A DNA stretch of 64,000 bases, taken from NCBI GenBank assembly GCA_905221605.1, contig CAJNDS010000064.1:1-64000 (forward strand), in the 5' to 3' direction. Each line of letters begins with the position of its first letter. Position 1 is the stretch's first letter. Made by a program: the position numbers and the translations under genes. This document shows positions 23,512-35,700 of the stretch, piece after piece. This DNA is from Symbiodinium natans (Eukaryota; Sar; Dinophyceae; Suessiales; Symbiodiniaceae). The notes under the pieces are model-generated. The model was not told where the DNA came from and did not search any database. It saw only the letters and a program-made list of their open reading frames with translations.

Positions 23512-23750
23512 GAGGAGGAGGATTAGTAGTAGTACTGCTGCTGCTTCTGCTGCTGCTACTACTACTACTACCACTACTACTACTCGTACTAGTCGTTCGT
23601 AGTAGTCGTCGTACTCGTCGTTGGAGTCGCTCTCACCCCTACCTCCAACGCTCCCCACCCTCACAAGATTAATGTTGTGCGGCTGCACACCCCACCCCCC
23701 CTACCCTGCCGACACTTTATAGCGCGAGCGCCAGTGCCGCCGACCCCACC
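23383..23750. repeat. Second copy of the TA/CCGCCGACC repeat family, carrying (TAG)n
   Basis: It opens with (TA)n and TATCCGCCGACCC (about 23396-23408), identical over 13 bases to the left end of the 9.1-kb block. At about 23731-23748 it carries CCAGTGCCGCCGACCCCA, identical over 18 bases to the reverse complement of the right end of that block. The interior is trinucleotide repeat instead of C-rich repeat. The left end overlaps the tip of the foldback-like element. Confidence 0.55.
23431..23610. repeat. (TAG)n trinucleotide tract grading into GAG, CTG and CTA units
   Basis: About 28 near-perfect TAG units, then GGAGGAGGA, TAGTAG, CTGCTGCTG and CTACTACTA. The TAG and CTA halves are reverse complements, so the tract can fold back on itself. 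Confidence 0.9.
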
Positions 23751-24130
23751 AAAAATTTGTCCGGCCCAGGCCCGAAGCGCTTGGGCGGCCGCCTCAGGGT
23801 GCTTACTTTTGGGGGTTTCGCGAGGTTTCGAACGCTCAGCCTGTATAGAATTGGACAAGCACCGTGTTGTGAGAGGCCGTTGGGTTCCCCGACCCTGTGC
23901 GCGTGCACGAAAATCATGAGCATCAAAGCTTCTTCTGAACGTTTGTAGTCTCGCGAAAAGTAAGCACCGGGACCCCCAAGCACTGCAGAACGCGAAACTG
24001 GCAGCATCTTTGACCTGCTATTTTTCTCAGGCCCACCTGACCCTTTTGGTTTTTTGTGCTAGGTCGACCCGGAAAAACACTGGATTTTTACGAGGTCCTA
24101 TGCCCCTTCCGCCCGTTAGCTAGGGGGATA

Positions 24131-24664
24131 GAACCAAAGAGAGGAAAGAGAGAGAAGAGAGGAGAGAGAGAGAGAAGAGAGAAGAGAGAAGAGAAGAGAA
24201 GGAGAAAGAGAAAGAGAAGAGAGAGAGAGAGAGAGAAGAGAGAAGAGAGAGAGAGAGAGGAGAGAGGAGAGAGAGAGAGAAGAGAGAAGAGAGAAGAGAG
24301 AAGAGAGAAGAGAGAAGAGAGAAGAGAGAAGAGAGAAGAGAGAAGAGAGAAGAGAGAAGAGAGAAGAGAGGAAAAAAAAGAGAGAGGAGAGAGACAAGAG
24401 AGAGAAAAAAGAGAGGAGAGAGAGGAGAGAGAAGCGAGAGAAGAGAGAGAGAAAGGAGAGAAGAGAGAGAGGAGAGAGAAGAGAAAGGAGAGAGGGAAGA
24501 GAGTGAAGGGAGAGACAGAGAGAAAAGAGAGAAGAGAGAAGAGAGAGAGAGAGAGAGAGGAGAGAAAGAAGAGAGAAGAGAGAAAAACGAAGAGCAAAGA
24601 GAGGAATGAAAGAGAGAGGGAGAGAGAGAGAGAGAGAGAGAGCGAGGAGAGAGAGATAGAGAGC

Positions 24665-24699
<35 letters not shown>

Positions 24700-24765
24700 A
24701 GGGAAAGAGAGAGAGAGAGAGAGGGGAGGGAGCGAAGAGAACGCGAGGGAAAGAACGAGAGAGGC
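24131..24765. repeat. Polypurine GAGAGAAGA tract
   Basis: About 635 bases of almost pure G and A on the plus strand, with a regular AGAGAGAAG sub-period around 24280-24370. The Arg/Glu ORF over it (and the Ser/Leu ORF opposite) is a by-product of the repeat. Mirror-symmetric polypurine of this length can form triplex (H-DNA). Confidence 0.9.
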
Positions 24766-26770
24766 GTGCACTCGTGCGCCCACGCGGTTCGGGGTTTACG
24801 GTTTAGGGCGTGGAGGTGTCGGTGTTTGGGTTCGCAGTGCTTCGATGATCAGTTTCTAAATATTTCTCCCCGCCTCCGGACAGTTGCCCCCCGCCCCCCT
24901 CTCTTTCCCAGGGCAACCCTGTAAGCATGAGGATGATACTCCAGATGCCAAGGTTTAAGGTTTCGGTTTCTTGCGAAGGCCCGTACCGCTAACCCCCCTC
25001 CTTTTGAAATTTCACTCCCCCTGTGATGCTATTGTCGCTCCAGGGCACAACGTGTTCCACACCACCAGGAGAGGGGCGTGGATTGAATCTAACCAAAAAC
25101 ATGGGCCAAAGAGGAAGGTCAAGGGGTGTGTTGAAGAGGATGGGGTGGGGGGATACCATGCAACCAAAAACGTTGGCCGAAGAGGAAGGTCATGGGTGGG
25201 CTGAAAAGGAAGCGGAGGCTGCGCAGGAACTTTTTTTTTTTCAGCACATGCCATTTGCTTGAAAGGCGGTTTGCCGAGCTCCGAGTTTGCTCTCACCGCA
25301 ATCGACACGCCGTAGCTCGAGGGCACACCTTGAGCTTCTGCGGGGAGCTTTCGTCTTTCGCACCAGTGCACCACGCACTTGTGGCAGGTGCACTTTCCAG
25401 TCGTGCATTGCGGCGCAGACTTCGCAGAACCACGATGGCGAGCGCTTTCGTCTCAAACTTCACGAAGCTCTACGAGGAGGCCCCTCGTGAGTGCGAGTTT
25501 CAGCTCTTGCTGTCGATACTTGACACGCAAGGATGGTGCACAGCTTTGCGCGCATCTTCGCGCGCGCAGCTTTTAATCTGATTCAGAGCTATCCGGGCTG
25601 CAAGTCCCAGCAGCGCTCAAACTCATGACCTTAGCAGTCGGCATGCCCAGTTCTTCACGCAGCTCCACACACATCTCCGCGCATCAAGGGACGAGGACGC
25701 GACACAGCATTTTGCAGCAGGCAGCGGCGGTCAAATCCCATGGGCATATACAGATCCTTGACACATCTTGAACAACAGGTCCACAAAAGATGAGCACGTC
25801 TTTGCTGAGAACAGTTTTGACAGCTTGGCCCATGGTTCTTTCTAGAGTCGAGAAGGTACAGCTTGCACGTGATAACACTCAGGTCTCATGACCTTCCACA
25901 ACCACACACAGCTTTTAGCTTTTACCAGCTGGTGCCTTTGCCGCGCATTGTTGGCAAACATCGGGTCCTTGCAGCGCAGGCTAAACGACCCGATCCTCTC
26001 AAACATGCCATCGCTCAGCCAAGCAATCTTGCTTCCTCTCTCCAATCCAAACGGCAGAACACACTGGTCTGGGCTGAGCTGAGTGTCCGAACGCCCTACG
26101 TGCAATCTACTTTCCAACCGAAAGACGTCCGGACAGAACGAAGGGGGCTTTGCAACACGATCCTTCTTAATGGTAGAGTACAACTGGCAGCAGAAATCAG
26201 GCTGAGAGAAGGGAAGCGTTGAGCAAAAGCCATGGGATCTATGGATTCCAATAGACACAACACAGGCCCTTCTCAAGATTCGGTGCCGCATATCTATCAG
26301 TTCTATCAGTGGGACAGGACTCCAAGGAAGACTTCAAGGGCAGAGGATCCGAAAGCAAGGAGCTGTGGTGCTCGAGCCGCTATGAAAAGCCGCTGTGGAA
26401 AAACGCTGCGCCTGAAGAAAGCGCATTTCAAACCAAAGAATAAATCTCTCTCAACGTGTGCACGTACGTCCCCGAAACGTGCAGGAGAGGGTTCCTGGTC
26501 TTAAAGCGCATTGTTGGCATAGATATCCAATTCCCTTTCGGAGCTCCCGCGTGGCATCGCCGGTGGACGCGCCAACGGAGAATGCCTGGCGCAGGCTTCC
26601 AAGTGCTCTTGCGCGAGCCTGTGCCAACACACATCAGGTTAAGGGTTCCATGCTTAACCGTCTTAACCGTGTAACCTGAGGTGCTAGTTGGTTTGCATAT
26701 GAAGCGCTAAACCAATGCATCCGTAAGTCAACGCCCTCGGCAAGCTGGCCCAGCTGGCAAAGGCTCGTGG
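24766..26770. other. Mostly without recognised genes
   Basis: Apart from the plus-strand candidate exon at 25.4 kb, I see no supported gene. A short GGTTTACGGTTTAGGG stretch lies at about 24797-24812. Confidence 0.3.
25435..25486 (+). CDS. Candidate first coding exon on the plus strand
   Basis: ATG at 25435 opens MASAFVSNFTKLYEEAP and reaches a strong donor, CCTC|GTGAGT, at 25487. About 190 bases upstream, an 11-T tract ends in CAG (about 25231-25244), which would suit a trans-splice acceptor for a spliced leader. No downstream exon could be joined and no domain is recognised. If real, it is the only plus-strand gene start found in this otherwise minus-strand window. Confidence 0.3.
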
Positions 26771-26775
26771 TAAAG

Positions 26776-27983
26776 CTACTCCGGCAGGCTCTTGTGAACT
26801 GCCCGGCGGCAAACAGCCTGAACCTCGGGAAGAGCTCGAAACAGAAGCAACAGCTCCCGAAAGCTCAATGGTTGAATGGCCCCCAGCTTTCCCTTTGACA
26901 GACTACTGTGATCACAGTGGCTACTGTCTTGGGACGCAGCTGGATGGGCAAACTGCTGCCATGTCACTGACGAAGTCCTGCATGTCAACAAGCTTACCTC
27001 CAGACACTTCAGACCCTCCGCTCGAGTTTGTACGCACTGCATCGCCCAGCTCTGCAAAGTTCGGGTGCCCCGGGTGGCAAGCCCTGACTCCAGCACAGCT
27101 TTGGTGAGGCTGCATTCGGCGCAAGCAGATTTCAGCCCGGTCCTTCAACCGTATGCTCTCGCCTGCTTCAGGGGGGCAAGGTCAGGCACGCCTGAATTTC
27201 CAAGCAGGGAGACAATGACAACAACTTGCCCATGCCTTGAGGAGACAAGGAGTAGCTTGGACAGTCCTGCCTTAGATCGGATATGTCTGTGCATATCATT
27301 GCTCTGTGCTACACATGAATTTGCATCCATTTGCATCGTTCTCAGATTCTCTATGTGTACCGGAAACAATTGTAGGAACATAAGCACCTGACCCTAACTA
27401 AACTCCGGCACCACATGAGCGACTATTCCACAAAGCGGCGGGAGGTGCTCGCACAAGGGTCCGTCGAGAACCCTCAACACAGCTGGTGCCTGTCGCCAAA
27501 GGCATCTGAAAGGTTTGCTGTTAGTTGCTCCGAACTGCTTTGACTCGCACTCCCCTCCTCCACCCCCACCCACGAAGCCTCCGGGGTAGACCCTGTATAA
27601 CGTCTTCTTTTCAACACTTTCGCAACCTGGGCCGCCGCAAGAAGTCACACTTGGATGGCTGAAGCACTCATTGGGGCAGAGGCCATTTTGGCAAAGCTCT
27701 GCAAGCTCATTGGCAAGCAGAAGCCAGGATGCACCTTGGAATGAGTAAAAGCAACCTTTTCATGCTTGCACGAATGAATCACACGTACCTCGACAAACAC
27801 GTCCTGTGCGGAGTGTAGGAACACGATTAGACGACCAGCCTCAATGTGAGTGGACACATGATGCGAGCTGATTCACACCACAGTGCTGCCGTTTTGGCCT
27901 GGTTGATGTCGCTGGCCAAAAGCGTCTCCTGGCGACCAACTTGGAGTGTCGGATGCACAAGGTGCCATCAGACAACGTCCAGC

Positions 27984-28050
<67 letters not shown>

Positions 28051-28520
28051 TTCAAGACGGTGCGGAAACAATAGGTCGTTCTGACAGGAGTTCTGCGTCG
28101 TGAGTTGGCATGTTCACGGACGCGGACCAACTTGGGGTTTAAGGAGCGCGCTGGCCAAACTGTTGAAAGTTCCACAAACTACAACATACTACTGTTGAGG
28201 GCAATGTGTGCGCTGCACCTTTCACAGCACACGACAGAAAATGCTGTGCCAAATGAAGTGAATTCAAGCACATGGTGGGCTAGCTTTACCTGACTTTCGT
28301 CGCCGAGATTATTAAGACCGCACTGAACTGAGCGAGCAACCAATGCGTCGAACGTAATTTGCAAAGGGTGGTCAGGTCGCGGAGCAACTGCCTTGGTTGG
28401 GCAAGTGTCTGAAAAGAAGGTACAACCCGGTCGCAGCGTGTGAAGCTCGGCACCCGGCTCTGGATCCGATAAGTTCACCTCCGCTTCTTCAGCATCTGCC
28501 GCACAAAGCCCTTCTTGTGC
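26776..28520 (-). CDS. Unrecognised multi-exon gene
   Basis: The clearest exon ends at 28290 with CAG|GTAAAG and starts near 28500. It reads EGLCAADAEEAEVNLSDP, GAELHTLRPGCTFFSDTC and PLQITFDALVARSVQCGL. Downstream exon-like stretches lie at about 27790-27850 (HIEAGRLIVFLHSAQDVFVE), 27590-27740 (ELAELCQNGLCPNECFSHPS), 27180-27290 (GLSKLLLVSSRHGQVVVIVS), 26930-27100 (HPNFAELGDAVRTNSSGG) and 26780-26870 (ELLLLFRALPEVQAVCRRAV). The helical pieces could be alpha-solenoid repeats. Product and gene borders are unknown. A CA/CT microsatellite lies in a probable intron at 27985-28050. Confidence 0.4.
27985..28050. repeat. Compound (AC)n(TC)n(AC)n microsatellite
   Basis: About 15 AC units, about 9 TC units and about 9 AC units in a row. 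Confidence 0.95.
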
Positions 28521-28829
28521 ATGAATGAATGCTGAGAGCTCCGCGGCTTCGTTCCAAAGCAGCTTTCTCTAACACCACAACAAGCCTTGCGAACAAGCAA
28601 CACAGCCCGATGCAACAACGCTGCAGTGCAAAAATGCTTCTGGGGAGCTTAGGAGGCCCTTGAAAGCGATCCTTAGCTGTGGCATTTGATGGTCCGCCCT
28701 GCCCCCCCCCCCTCCTCCCCCTTCCACTGGTATTTGCATACGTTGCATGCACGCTAAAAAATAACAAATGTGTTGCGTTGAAAAGTCGATTGCGAGCCAG
28801 GGGTGGGTCAAAGGAGCTTCGTATTTGAA

Positions 28830-29510
28830 GCGCGAAGCTCGCGAAACTTGCAAGCTTCAGACTTCAAGCTTCAGGCGAAGCGCGCGAAGCTCTTCAGCCT
28901 TCATGCGAAGCACGAAGCTCCCGAGGCTCGCGGAGCTTCAGACTTCCGGCTTCAGGCGCAGCGCGAAGCTCGAGAAGCTTCAGACTTCAGGCAAAGCGCG
29001 AAGCTGGAGAAAGCTTCAGGCTTCAGGCGAAGCTCGAGAAGCTGCAAACTTCAGGCTTCCGGCGAAGCGTGAAGCTCTGGAAGCTCAGAGCTTCAGACTT
29101 CAGGCGAAGCGCGAAGTGAAGCTCCCGAAGCTCACGAAACTTCAGATTCATGTTTCTGGCGAGCGCCAAGCTCGAGAAACTTCTCAAGCTTCAGGCGAAG
29201 CTCGCGAGGCTTCAGACTTCAGGCTTCATCCGCAGCGCGAAGCTCGAGCTGAAGCTTCAGGCTTCAGGCGAAGTGCGAAGCTCGCCAAGTTTCCAAGCTT
29301 CAGACGTCACGCGCGAAGCGCGCAGCTCGAGAAGCTTCAGACTTCAGCCTTCAGGCGGAGCGCGAAGCTCAAGAAGCTTCAGACTTCAGGCTCCAGACTT
29401 CAGGCGTCAGCCGAGGCTCACGAAGCTGACAAGCTTTCAGAGCTTCAAGAAGCAGCTATGCTTCAGACGAAGCCGCGAAGCTAACAAAGCTTCAAGCTTC
29501 ACTTGCTTCG
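28830..29510. repeat. Minisatellite of GAAGCTTCAGACTTCAGGCGAAGCGC-type units
   Basis: About 680 bases built from repeated words GAAGCTTCAGACTTCAG, GCTTCAGGCGAAGC and GCGAAGCTCGAGAAGC in variable order, with HindIII sites (AAGCTT) throughout. It is GC-richer than the surroundings. Long plus-strand ORFs across it read ASDFRLQAKREA-type repeats. They have no known match and are most simply translations of the satellite. Confidence 0.85.
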
Positions 29511-29689
29511 CCACAAACGTGAACCAAATATAGCGCTCTCTCGAAAAGTTCTTTTGAAAAACAAGCGTCTTCCTCGAAGAACCATGGATAGGCTGCCGTG
29601 TTGTGCCTGTGAAAGAAGAAGGGTGCAATCTCCACCTCTGCACGGCACTAAACTGAGCACCTGATTGGCTCGTCATCGCTTTCATTGTC

Positions 29690-31060
29690 CTGCTGTGAAG
29701 CCAGCGCCTTGACCAGCATTTCAGCCGAGATCTAGCTGGGATGAGACATGCTCGCTGGATGTAGGCGCGCGACGTCGTAAGCTTGTTGCCCGCTGTGAGA
29801 GCAACAAACATTTCGAGCAAGTCCTCCAAGTGCACTGCAATGGGATTTTGACATTTGCTTGCCCTGGCTGACTGGGCGCACTGATGTCGTCATGGTTGCC
29901 CAGCCATCCTGGTTGGTGCAAGGGCAGTCCAGGCATCAAACCATCGGCTGAAGCGGGGGGCCTTTCAACGAAGAAGCTGCGCTTCGAAGCACCTGACCAA
30001 GCGCGCAAAGCTCATTTGCCATAAGACACGGAACGTGGGCTCTGCACTGCGGGTTTTGTGTGGCCTTACCACCTGTCAAGCCTCAGCAGGCCGAGCGGCA
30101 GCATTGACAGCGTTAAGACCATGAAGCCCCAGTGCTGCAAGGCTTTTGAGCTTGTGGCCCAAAGCAAGAACCAGGCAAAAGCATAAGAGAAGCAGCGCTG
30201 CCATTTTCCAGCCTGCTGGCAAGAACCTGGAATAGCGACGATTTGTCAAAAAAACATATGACGAACATGGGAGAAAGGACCAGATCCTGTGCTGCCAAGC
30301 AGCGGCCTGGAAGCCCTGACGGTAGTCTTTTCCTGGCCCAGTTTGGTTTCTTTTCCACGTGCATTACGTGTACTGCGCACGGCCGAAATTCGGAGCAAAA
30401 TCTCTCATCACACATGGCCTTTGCTGCTTGAGCCAGTGTCTGGCTGATGCTATCCAGCGCCTGTGGGGGATCTTCGCGAATCGCGCCAGCTACAGCTCTG
30501 TGAGTTGCCACCAGCCTGGTCAATCTCGGCATGTAGTCCGGCAGCTGCCGCCTCGCAGGAGAACGCACCATTACTTCAGTCACTTCAACCAGACAGCAGG
30601 TAAACGAGGCAACGAGGCAGAGATCATGTCTTGGCCGTCTGTGAGGTGTGCCGCCTGCGCATGCCATGCAGATGTTGCCTGTATTCGGACCTCGGCAAGC
30701 CGATGACTGGCAAAAACCAACACCACCAGCCTCCCCTCTCATCTTCGTGCTGCTGCACATGCAGGCCCTAATGTGAATCAATGTGCATCAACGTCAGCGA
30801 AAATCCAAGTCACCAGGTCGGTCCACTTCTTGGTGGCAGCTGTGCCCGCATGGCCCAAGACTTCCATAGCCGTACCTGAGAAGTATTGCCATGTAATGCC
30901 CTGTGTGCCCCCCCCGAAAAAGACTTCAGAACTTGATTGGATGTGCGCGCAATCGTCAAGAATTTTTCTCATCTCGACGCCTCCTTTTGACCACCCCTCC
31001 TTCCCCCTTTGGAACTTTTCGCTTCTGAGCGACTCCAGGTCTTCTTTGCAACAGCAGCGG
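29690..31060 (-). CDS. Unrecognised helical protein, exon cluster
   Basis: Three minus-strand exons stand out. About 30780-31060 reads CPKCRRASSAGLTGFARSGT, then MRKILDDCAHIQSSSEVFF and GITWQYFSGTAMEVLGHAGT, ending at a stop (30778) or at an earlier GT donor after KKWTDL. About 30375-30582 starts after GGTTGAAG and reads PRLTRLVATHRAVAGAIRE and ALDSISQTLAQAAKAMCDER. About 29720-29845 starts after CCCATTGCAG and reads VHLEDLLEMFVALTAGNKL. The middle exon is Ala-rich and helical, like those of the 32.7-38.1 kb cluster. The CPKC pair suggests a metal site, but no second pair is evident. Not recognised. Confidence 0.4.
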
Positions 31061-31176
31061 GTGCCACTCCGTGCAAAGCCAGTGAGGCCTGCAGATGAAG
31101 CACGACGGCACTTGGGGCAGAAGGAAAAAACAAAGGCACGTGAAGACACATACCTGCCCCCGCACTTTCTCTCTGT

Positions 31177-31692
31177 CATGCTCTCTCTTTCTCTGCTTCT
31201 TCTTCTGCTTCTGCCCAGCGGAGAGGCCCCCCTAAGAAACCTCGGCCACGACGGCCCGCTTTTTCTCTCTCTTCCTTTTCTTTCTTTCCTTCTATCCTTT
31301 CTTGCTTCCTTCCTTCGTTCATTCTTTCTTTCTTGCTTCCTGCGCTCTCGCTCTTTCTTTCTTTCGCTCTCTCTCTCTCTCTGTCTCTCTCTCCCTTCCT
31401 CCTTCTTCTTCTTCTTCGGGGCATGAAGGGCGCGCAAGCACCCTCTGCGCGCCCAAGTCTTGTCTGAGTCGGAGTGAAACTGTCGCCCTGTTTGTGAGAT
31501 CGATGCTTCCCCCGACCTAGCGCCCTAGCTTAGCCCTGGAGACCCCTTATTTGTAGTGTCTTCGACCTCACGGGCTGTGATCCACTGCGCACTACGCAGG
31601 CGGTGTCTAGCGGGAAGTTCACAGTTACTGCCATAGTGAATGCGCCTGGCTCACCTGTTCTTCGCCCGCTCATCTCTCTCTTCCTTCCTTCC

Positions 31693-31737
<45 letters not shown>

Positions 31738-31747
31738 TCCCTCTCTA
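31177..31747. repeat. Two CT-rich polypyrimidine tracts
   Basis: 31177-31410 is a degenerate CTTT/CTCT tract. 31690-31747 is nearly pure (TC)n. The Arg/Glu-rich minus-strand ORFs across them are repeat translations. Confidence 0.85.
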
Positions 31748-31829
31748 TACACGCTGAGCGGGATGCGCGCCTCCGCTGCTTTGCGTGCAGAAGCTGTGAT
31801 CGCCTCAGTTGGACAAAACGTGCTGGATG

Positions 31830-32133
31830 CTGTTTGTTCACTGTGCTCGGTTTTCTTCGCCTGAGTCACCCGTTTGGCGGCGTGTCGGTGCTCCCATTTC
31901 CCTGCTGTTGATGAAGGTCGATCTTTCGTCGAAGGAGTCAAGCAGAACAGCTGAACTTCAATTGCTGCAACCGGCACCATTATTCCCAGCATGTGCCGTG
32001 GGCTATTGCATACGTCGCCTGGTTCTTTGCATGTAAGACCACAAGTGTGGACCTGCTCCTCATCAGATTGGCATGCGCCTCCTAGGTCCAGTTGTATCAA
32101 AATATTCGCATTGGGTCTGCCAGAGTAGTGCAT
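31830..32133 (-). CDS. Unrecognised exon
   Basis: The minus-strand frame reads NILIQLDLGGACQSDEEQVH, TCGLTCKEPGDV and LGIMVPVAAIEVQLFCLTP. Six Cys within about 60 residues suggest a secreted domain, but no family is recognised and the ends are not fixed. Confidence 0.3.
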
Positions 32134-32739
32134 CTGCCGGCACTAAACCGACAGATGGGAACCGAATTCAATGCCCTCCTCCTTAGAAGCACTCTTTTCT
32201 GCTTAAGCTTGAAGGTGCAGGCGCCGCTAGCCCTCAACACCCCGGCTCACGCATGCAGTCTTCTCCAGTGGTGCTTCCATGAGAGTCTGAACTGCTGAAC
32301 TAGGGCCGCCATTCAAGACCTCCTGTAGCTTTGCAAAACGACTGCACCGACCTGTTAAAACGCCTTCCAGACTTGTTTGACCACCGACTGCATTCTCTGA
32401 ACTTAGTGCTCGATATTGCTCGGTGCATGGCTGCAGTGATTGCCTGGTCATTCTCACAGCCAGCAGCCCCGACTGCTCGCATAACATCATGCGCGACAGT
32501 CTTGGCGGGCTGCCTGCAACAACGCGCTTCAGATACGTAGTTGAAAGTTCGGACGGAATGGAGCTGACTGTCCGATTGGACTGCTGGACTGCTGCGGATC
32601 CTTGCAGTTAAATGAACTCGGAGTCGGTTTCAGGGCCTGCTCCGGGCGTTGTGTTCCGCTACGGCTGCGGCTGCTGCTGCGCAGGCGAGGTCCTCATCGG
32701 CTGGGGGCAGCTGTCCGCAGGGCAGGCTCAGCCGAGTTC

Positions 32740-35700
32740 AGAATCGTTCAGAATCTCCCCGCTGTGCGAAATGCAGCAATCGCTGCAAACAAGTCTGCCA
32801 AAGTCCTTGACGGCTTCGTCTGGAAGGCCAGCTGCTGACGCAGCCTGCAGCTCTAGTGCCCCGGCGACACAACTGTGACACATGGCGCAACACGCCTGGA
32901 AGGCAACTTTGCCGACGTGGGCTGGTCCATGGCCCCCATCAGTGGAGACCTCCAGGTTTGGATGCTTCTGCTATCTTCTGCTCCGGACTCCTCTACGGGC
33001 TCAGCATGGCTCAGCTTTACGTGAGAGTTTAGCCTTGGCAAGTGCCTTGGATGCATAAGCTCCGGCTAATCCTCGGGGGCACAAATCGGATCGATTTTCG
33101 CTCCTGCAGCACACCTTGGCACACCTTCGCACCTGCATCGACACTGGGATGAAACTTGCCGAGCGAGCATCTTTTGACTTGATTTGGAGACATCTTGCCG
33201 CCAAAGACGTGCAAGGCATCCAGAACGTCCTCGGTTACCTGCTGCGGCGAGTTGCTTGCAAACCTGCTGCAACAAACAGGCAAGAGGCGATTCTTCAGTT
33301 GTTCTGGGTGCTACACTTCTTGCGGAGCTTTGCCACGCTCGGCGGAACCTTCTGACACAGCCTCAATGCCAACAACCAGGCCAAAAACTAAAACAATTTG
33401 TGCGCGAGTGACCTGGAGGCAATGCCAGCTGAGTTTGATGCATGTGCCAAGATGCTCATGACTTGCGTGGATGCTTCTCCCGACCCTCGCGATGCAATGG
33501 CCTGCGTGCCGTCTGCTGCAGCCGCACACGAGTCGACGAAGGGTGCGAGATAGTCACAGATAGTCATGCAAGCACGTGAAAGCAGACAGGCCGCCTTTGC
33601 TGCTTGGCCCAGATGCTCAGGAGTTGTGAAGTGATGTGCAGACATCCTATCAGATTTGCTCGGTGTATCAGACTTGCTCGGAAGTTCGGCATGGTGTCAA
33701 ACTGGGACAGGGCCTGTCGAAGACGGCCCTGGTGGCAATGCCTGAGCTTGCTCTGTGTACACTGTTGGGTAACTTCTGGGGTAACTTCTTGCAGTGTTGT
33801 CAAAAAGTGTCTGAGGATCTGAGAAACTTTTTTTTGTGCGAGCAGCTTGGAACCAGGACTGTGCCATTTGCTCCGCTGCTTTCCCAGGCTTCCTGTGCAG
33901 CTGCTGCCACCTGAAGCGCTTGCTTATTGATTCAGATCTGACCACAGCCGTTCAACTGACCAGCCACGGCACTGTAGATGGATTCATATCAGGAGCCTCT
34001 GCAGCAAACCTCGAAAGCACTCAGGCGGCACTTCGGTTTAAGTGCTGTAGTGCGTGACAGAAACAGTTCGAAATGTGAACCTGTTCATTTCTTTCCTGAT
34101 GCGTGGTTTTGCAGTCAAGAGACTTGGCTGCGGCAGTGGCGGCTGCCTCAGCTGACTCAGAACTTTCCCGAATTCTCCAAAAACTGCACGCAATACTCTG
34201 GTTTCTCTTTTTGTGCATCCTTTTCCTCTGAAGCGAGCTTTCGATGTGAATTCATTCGGCTAGCCAGGTTGCACTTCCAGCTATCGTCCTTGCCCGTGCA
34301 TCAGCGCCGGCCGCCTGGTCTACAACCCAGGCATACGCCACAAGACCCTGATAGAGAATAAGCCCCCGTGAGTTGCAGTAGGACCATGACAAAAGCAGCA
34401 CTTCACGATGCAGTGACGTGGGTTTTCGCTCTCTTCTTCGCTCGTGCGAGTCATGCGCTGACATGCTCGTTAACGTTTACGGCGTAGTTGGACCACGGCG
34501 CGTACTCGGCCGTGGGTTAAAGTCCACTTTTTGGGGTTTATCTGTGGTTTAAAGGGGGGGGATAAGAACGTCATTCGTCTTGCGCCTATGCCCAAAACCC
34601 TGGCATTTACAGCGTTTTCATCCCTTTGTACAGCATACTGCGCAAGGATGTGGAACAAGACACATTGTCGCCAGCGTCCATGCCTTTGGTGACCATGCCC
34701 AAAGCACTGGCATGTACAGCGTTTTCATCACTTTGTACAACAGACTGCGCAAGGATGTAGAACAAGACACGCTGTCGCAAGCGTCCATGCTTTTGGCGAC
34801 CATGCCCAAAACACTGGTATTTACAGCGATTTCCGATTCTGAGTTTAGCGACCTGCTGAAAGAAAACCTTAAGGTTCTTGATCCTTCACATTCACACATG
34901 AGTCATGAAGCTCATAAGTATGAATCTTGTGCGAATTCCCAAGTAGTTTTCGCGGGATTTTCAACACATTTTTTTGAGCTTTTTTACACCTGAAGGACGA
35001 ATATATTGTAAAAACCAATACGCCGTGCACTTCCCCTCGATCTGAGCATGTCTCTGAACAGCCACGGCCGCGTACGCGCCGTGGACCGCGTAGTTTCCAC
35101 CACCAAGTGTGGCTGCCTGCGACCTTTTCGAACGAGGCGTGCTTCCCCGGCAAGGATACCCTTCCTCCTCGGGGTCGCTGCAAGGTTGCAGAGTCAAGGG
35201 GCTGCTCTTCCTGAGCTCGAACACACTCCAGGATGGTTCGGAATCCAGGCACCTCCATGAGCAGAATGCTAAAGCCAATCGAGCACGATGCTCGTGTTCC
35301 ATTGCCCAGGCATCGCCCCGACACCTTGCCGACGAAAAGCAATAGGGCAGCGTCCCGCCGTTGCCCTGACCTGTAAGCTGGAAAGACTGGGCCAGGTCAA
35401 TCCGAACAGACCATGCCAGTGATACAAATGATGCCTGCCAGACTCGAGCATGCTCTGGAGCTGGTGCTGCGCGGCTGGCGAAGGGAATCGGCCGTGCTCT
35501 CTGCAGAGACGCGTGAAAGATTGCCAGAGAGGCTCTGGGCGAAGTCCAACGCGGCCAAGGAGCACAGGACGTCACGAGCAGATGCAACCGTACGTAGAAG
35601 ACATCCCGAACGAAAGGAGTCAGGACTAAATTGCAGTAGTGTGAATACGTGCGCGAAACAAAGGAGCAGGCGGCCGAAAAAGAGATGATCAACGCCCTGT

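Noticed and set aside
22888-23688. 266-codon minus ORF with Leu and Phe runs
   Set aside because: Translation of (TAG)n and of the TTTTTGCACTT units in the foldback arm.
24056-24859. 267-codon Arg/Glu ORF and its Ser/Leu counterpart
   Set aside because: By-products of the GA polypurine tract.
28768-29484. 238-codon plus ORF with ASDFRLQAKREA repeats
   Set aside because: Coincides exactly with the minisatellite and has no non-repetitive part that looks coded.
29890-29960. Metallophosphoesterase motif (GNHDD) on the minus strand
   Set aside because: The five-residue match stands alone; no upstream metal-binding motif or downstream His motif was found, and the neighbouring exon is in another frame.
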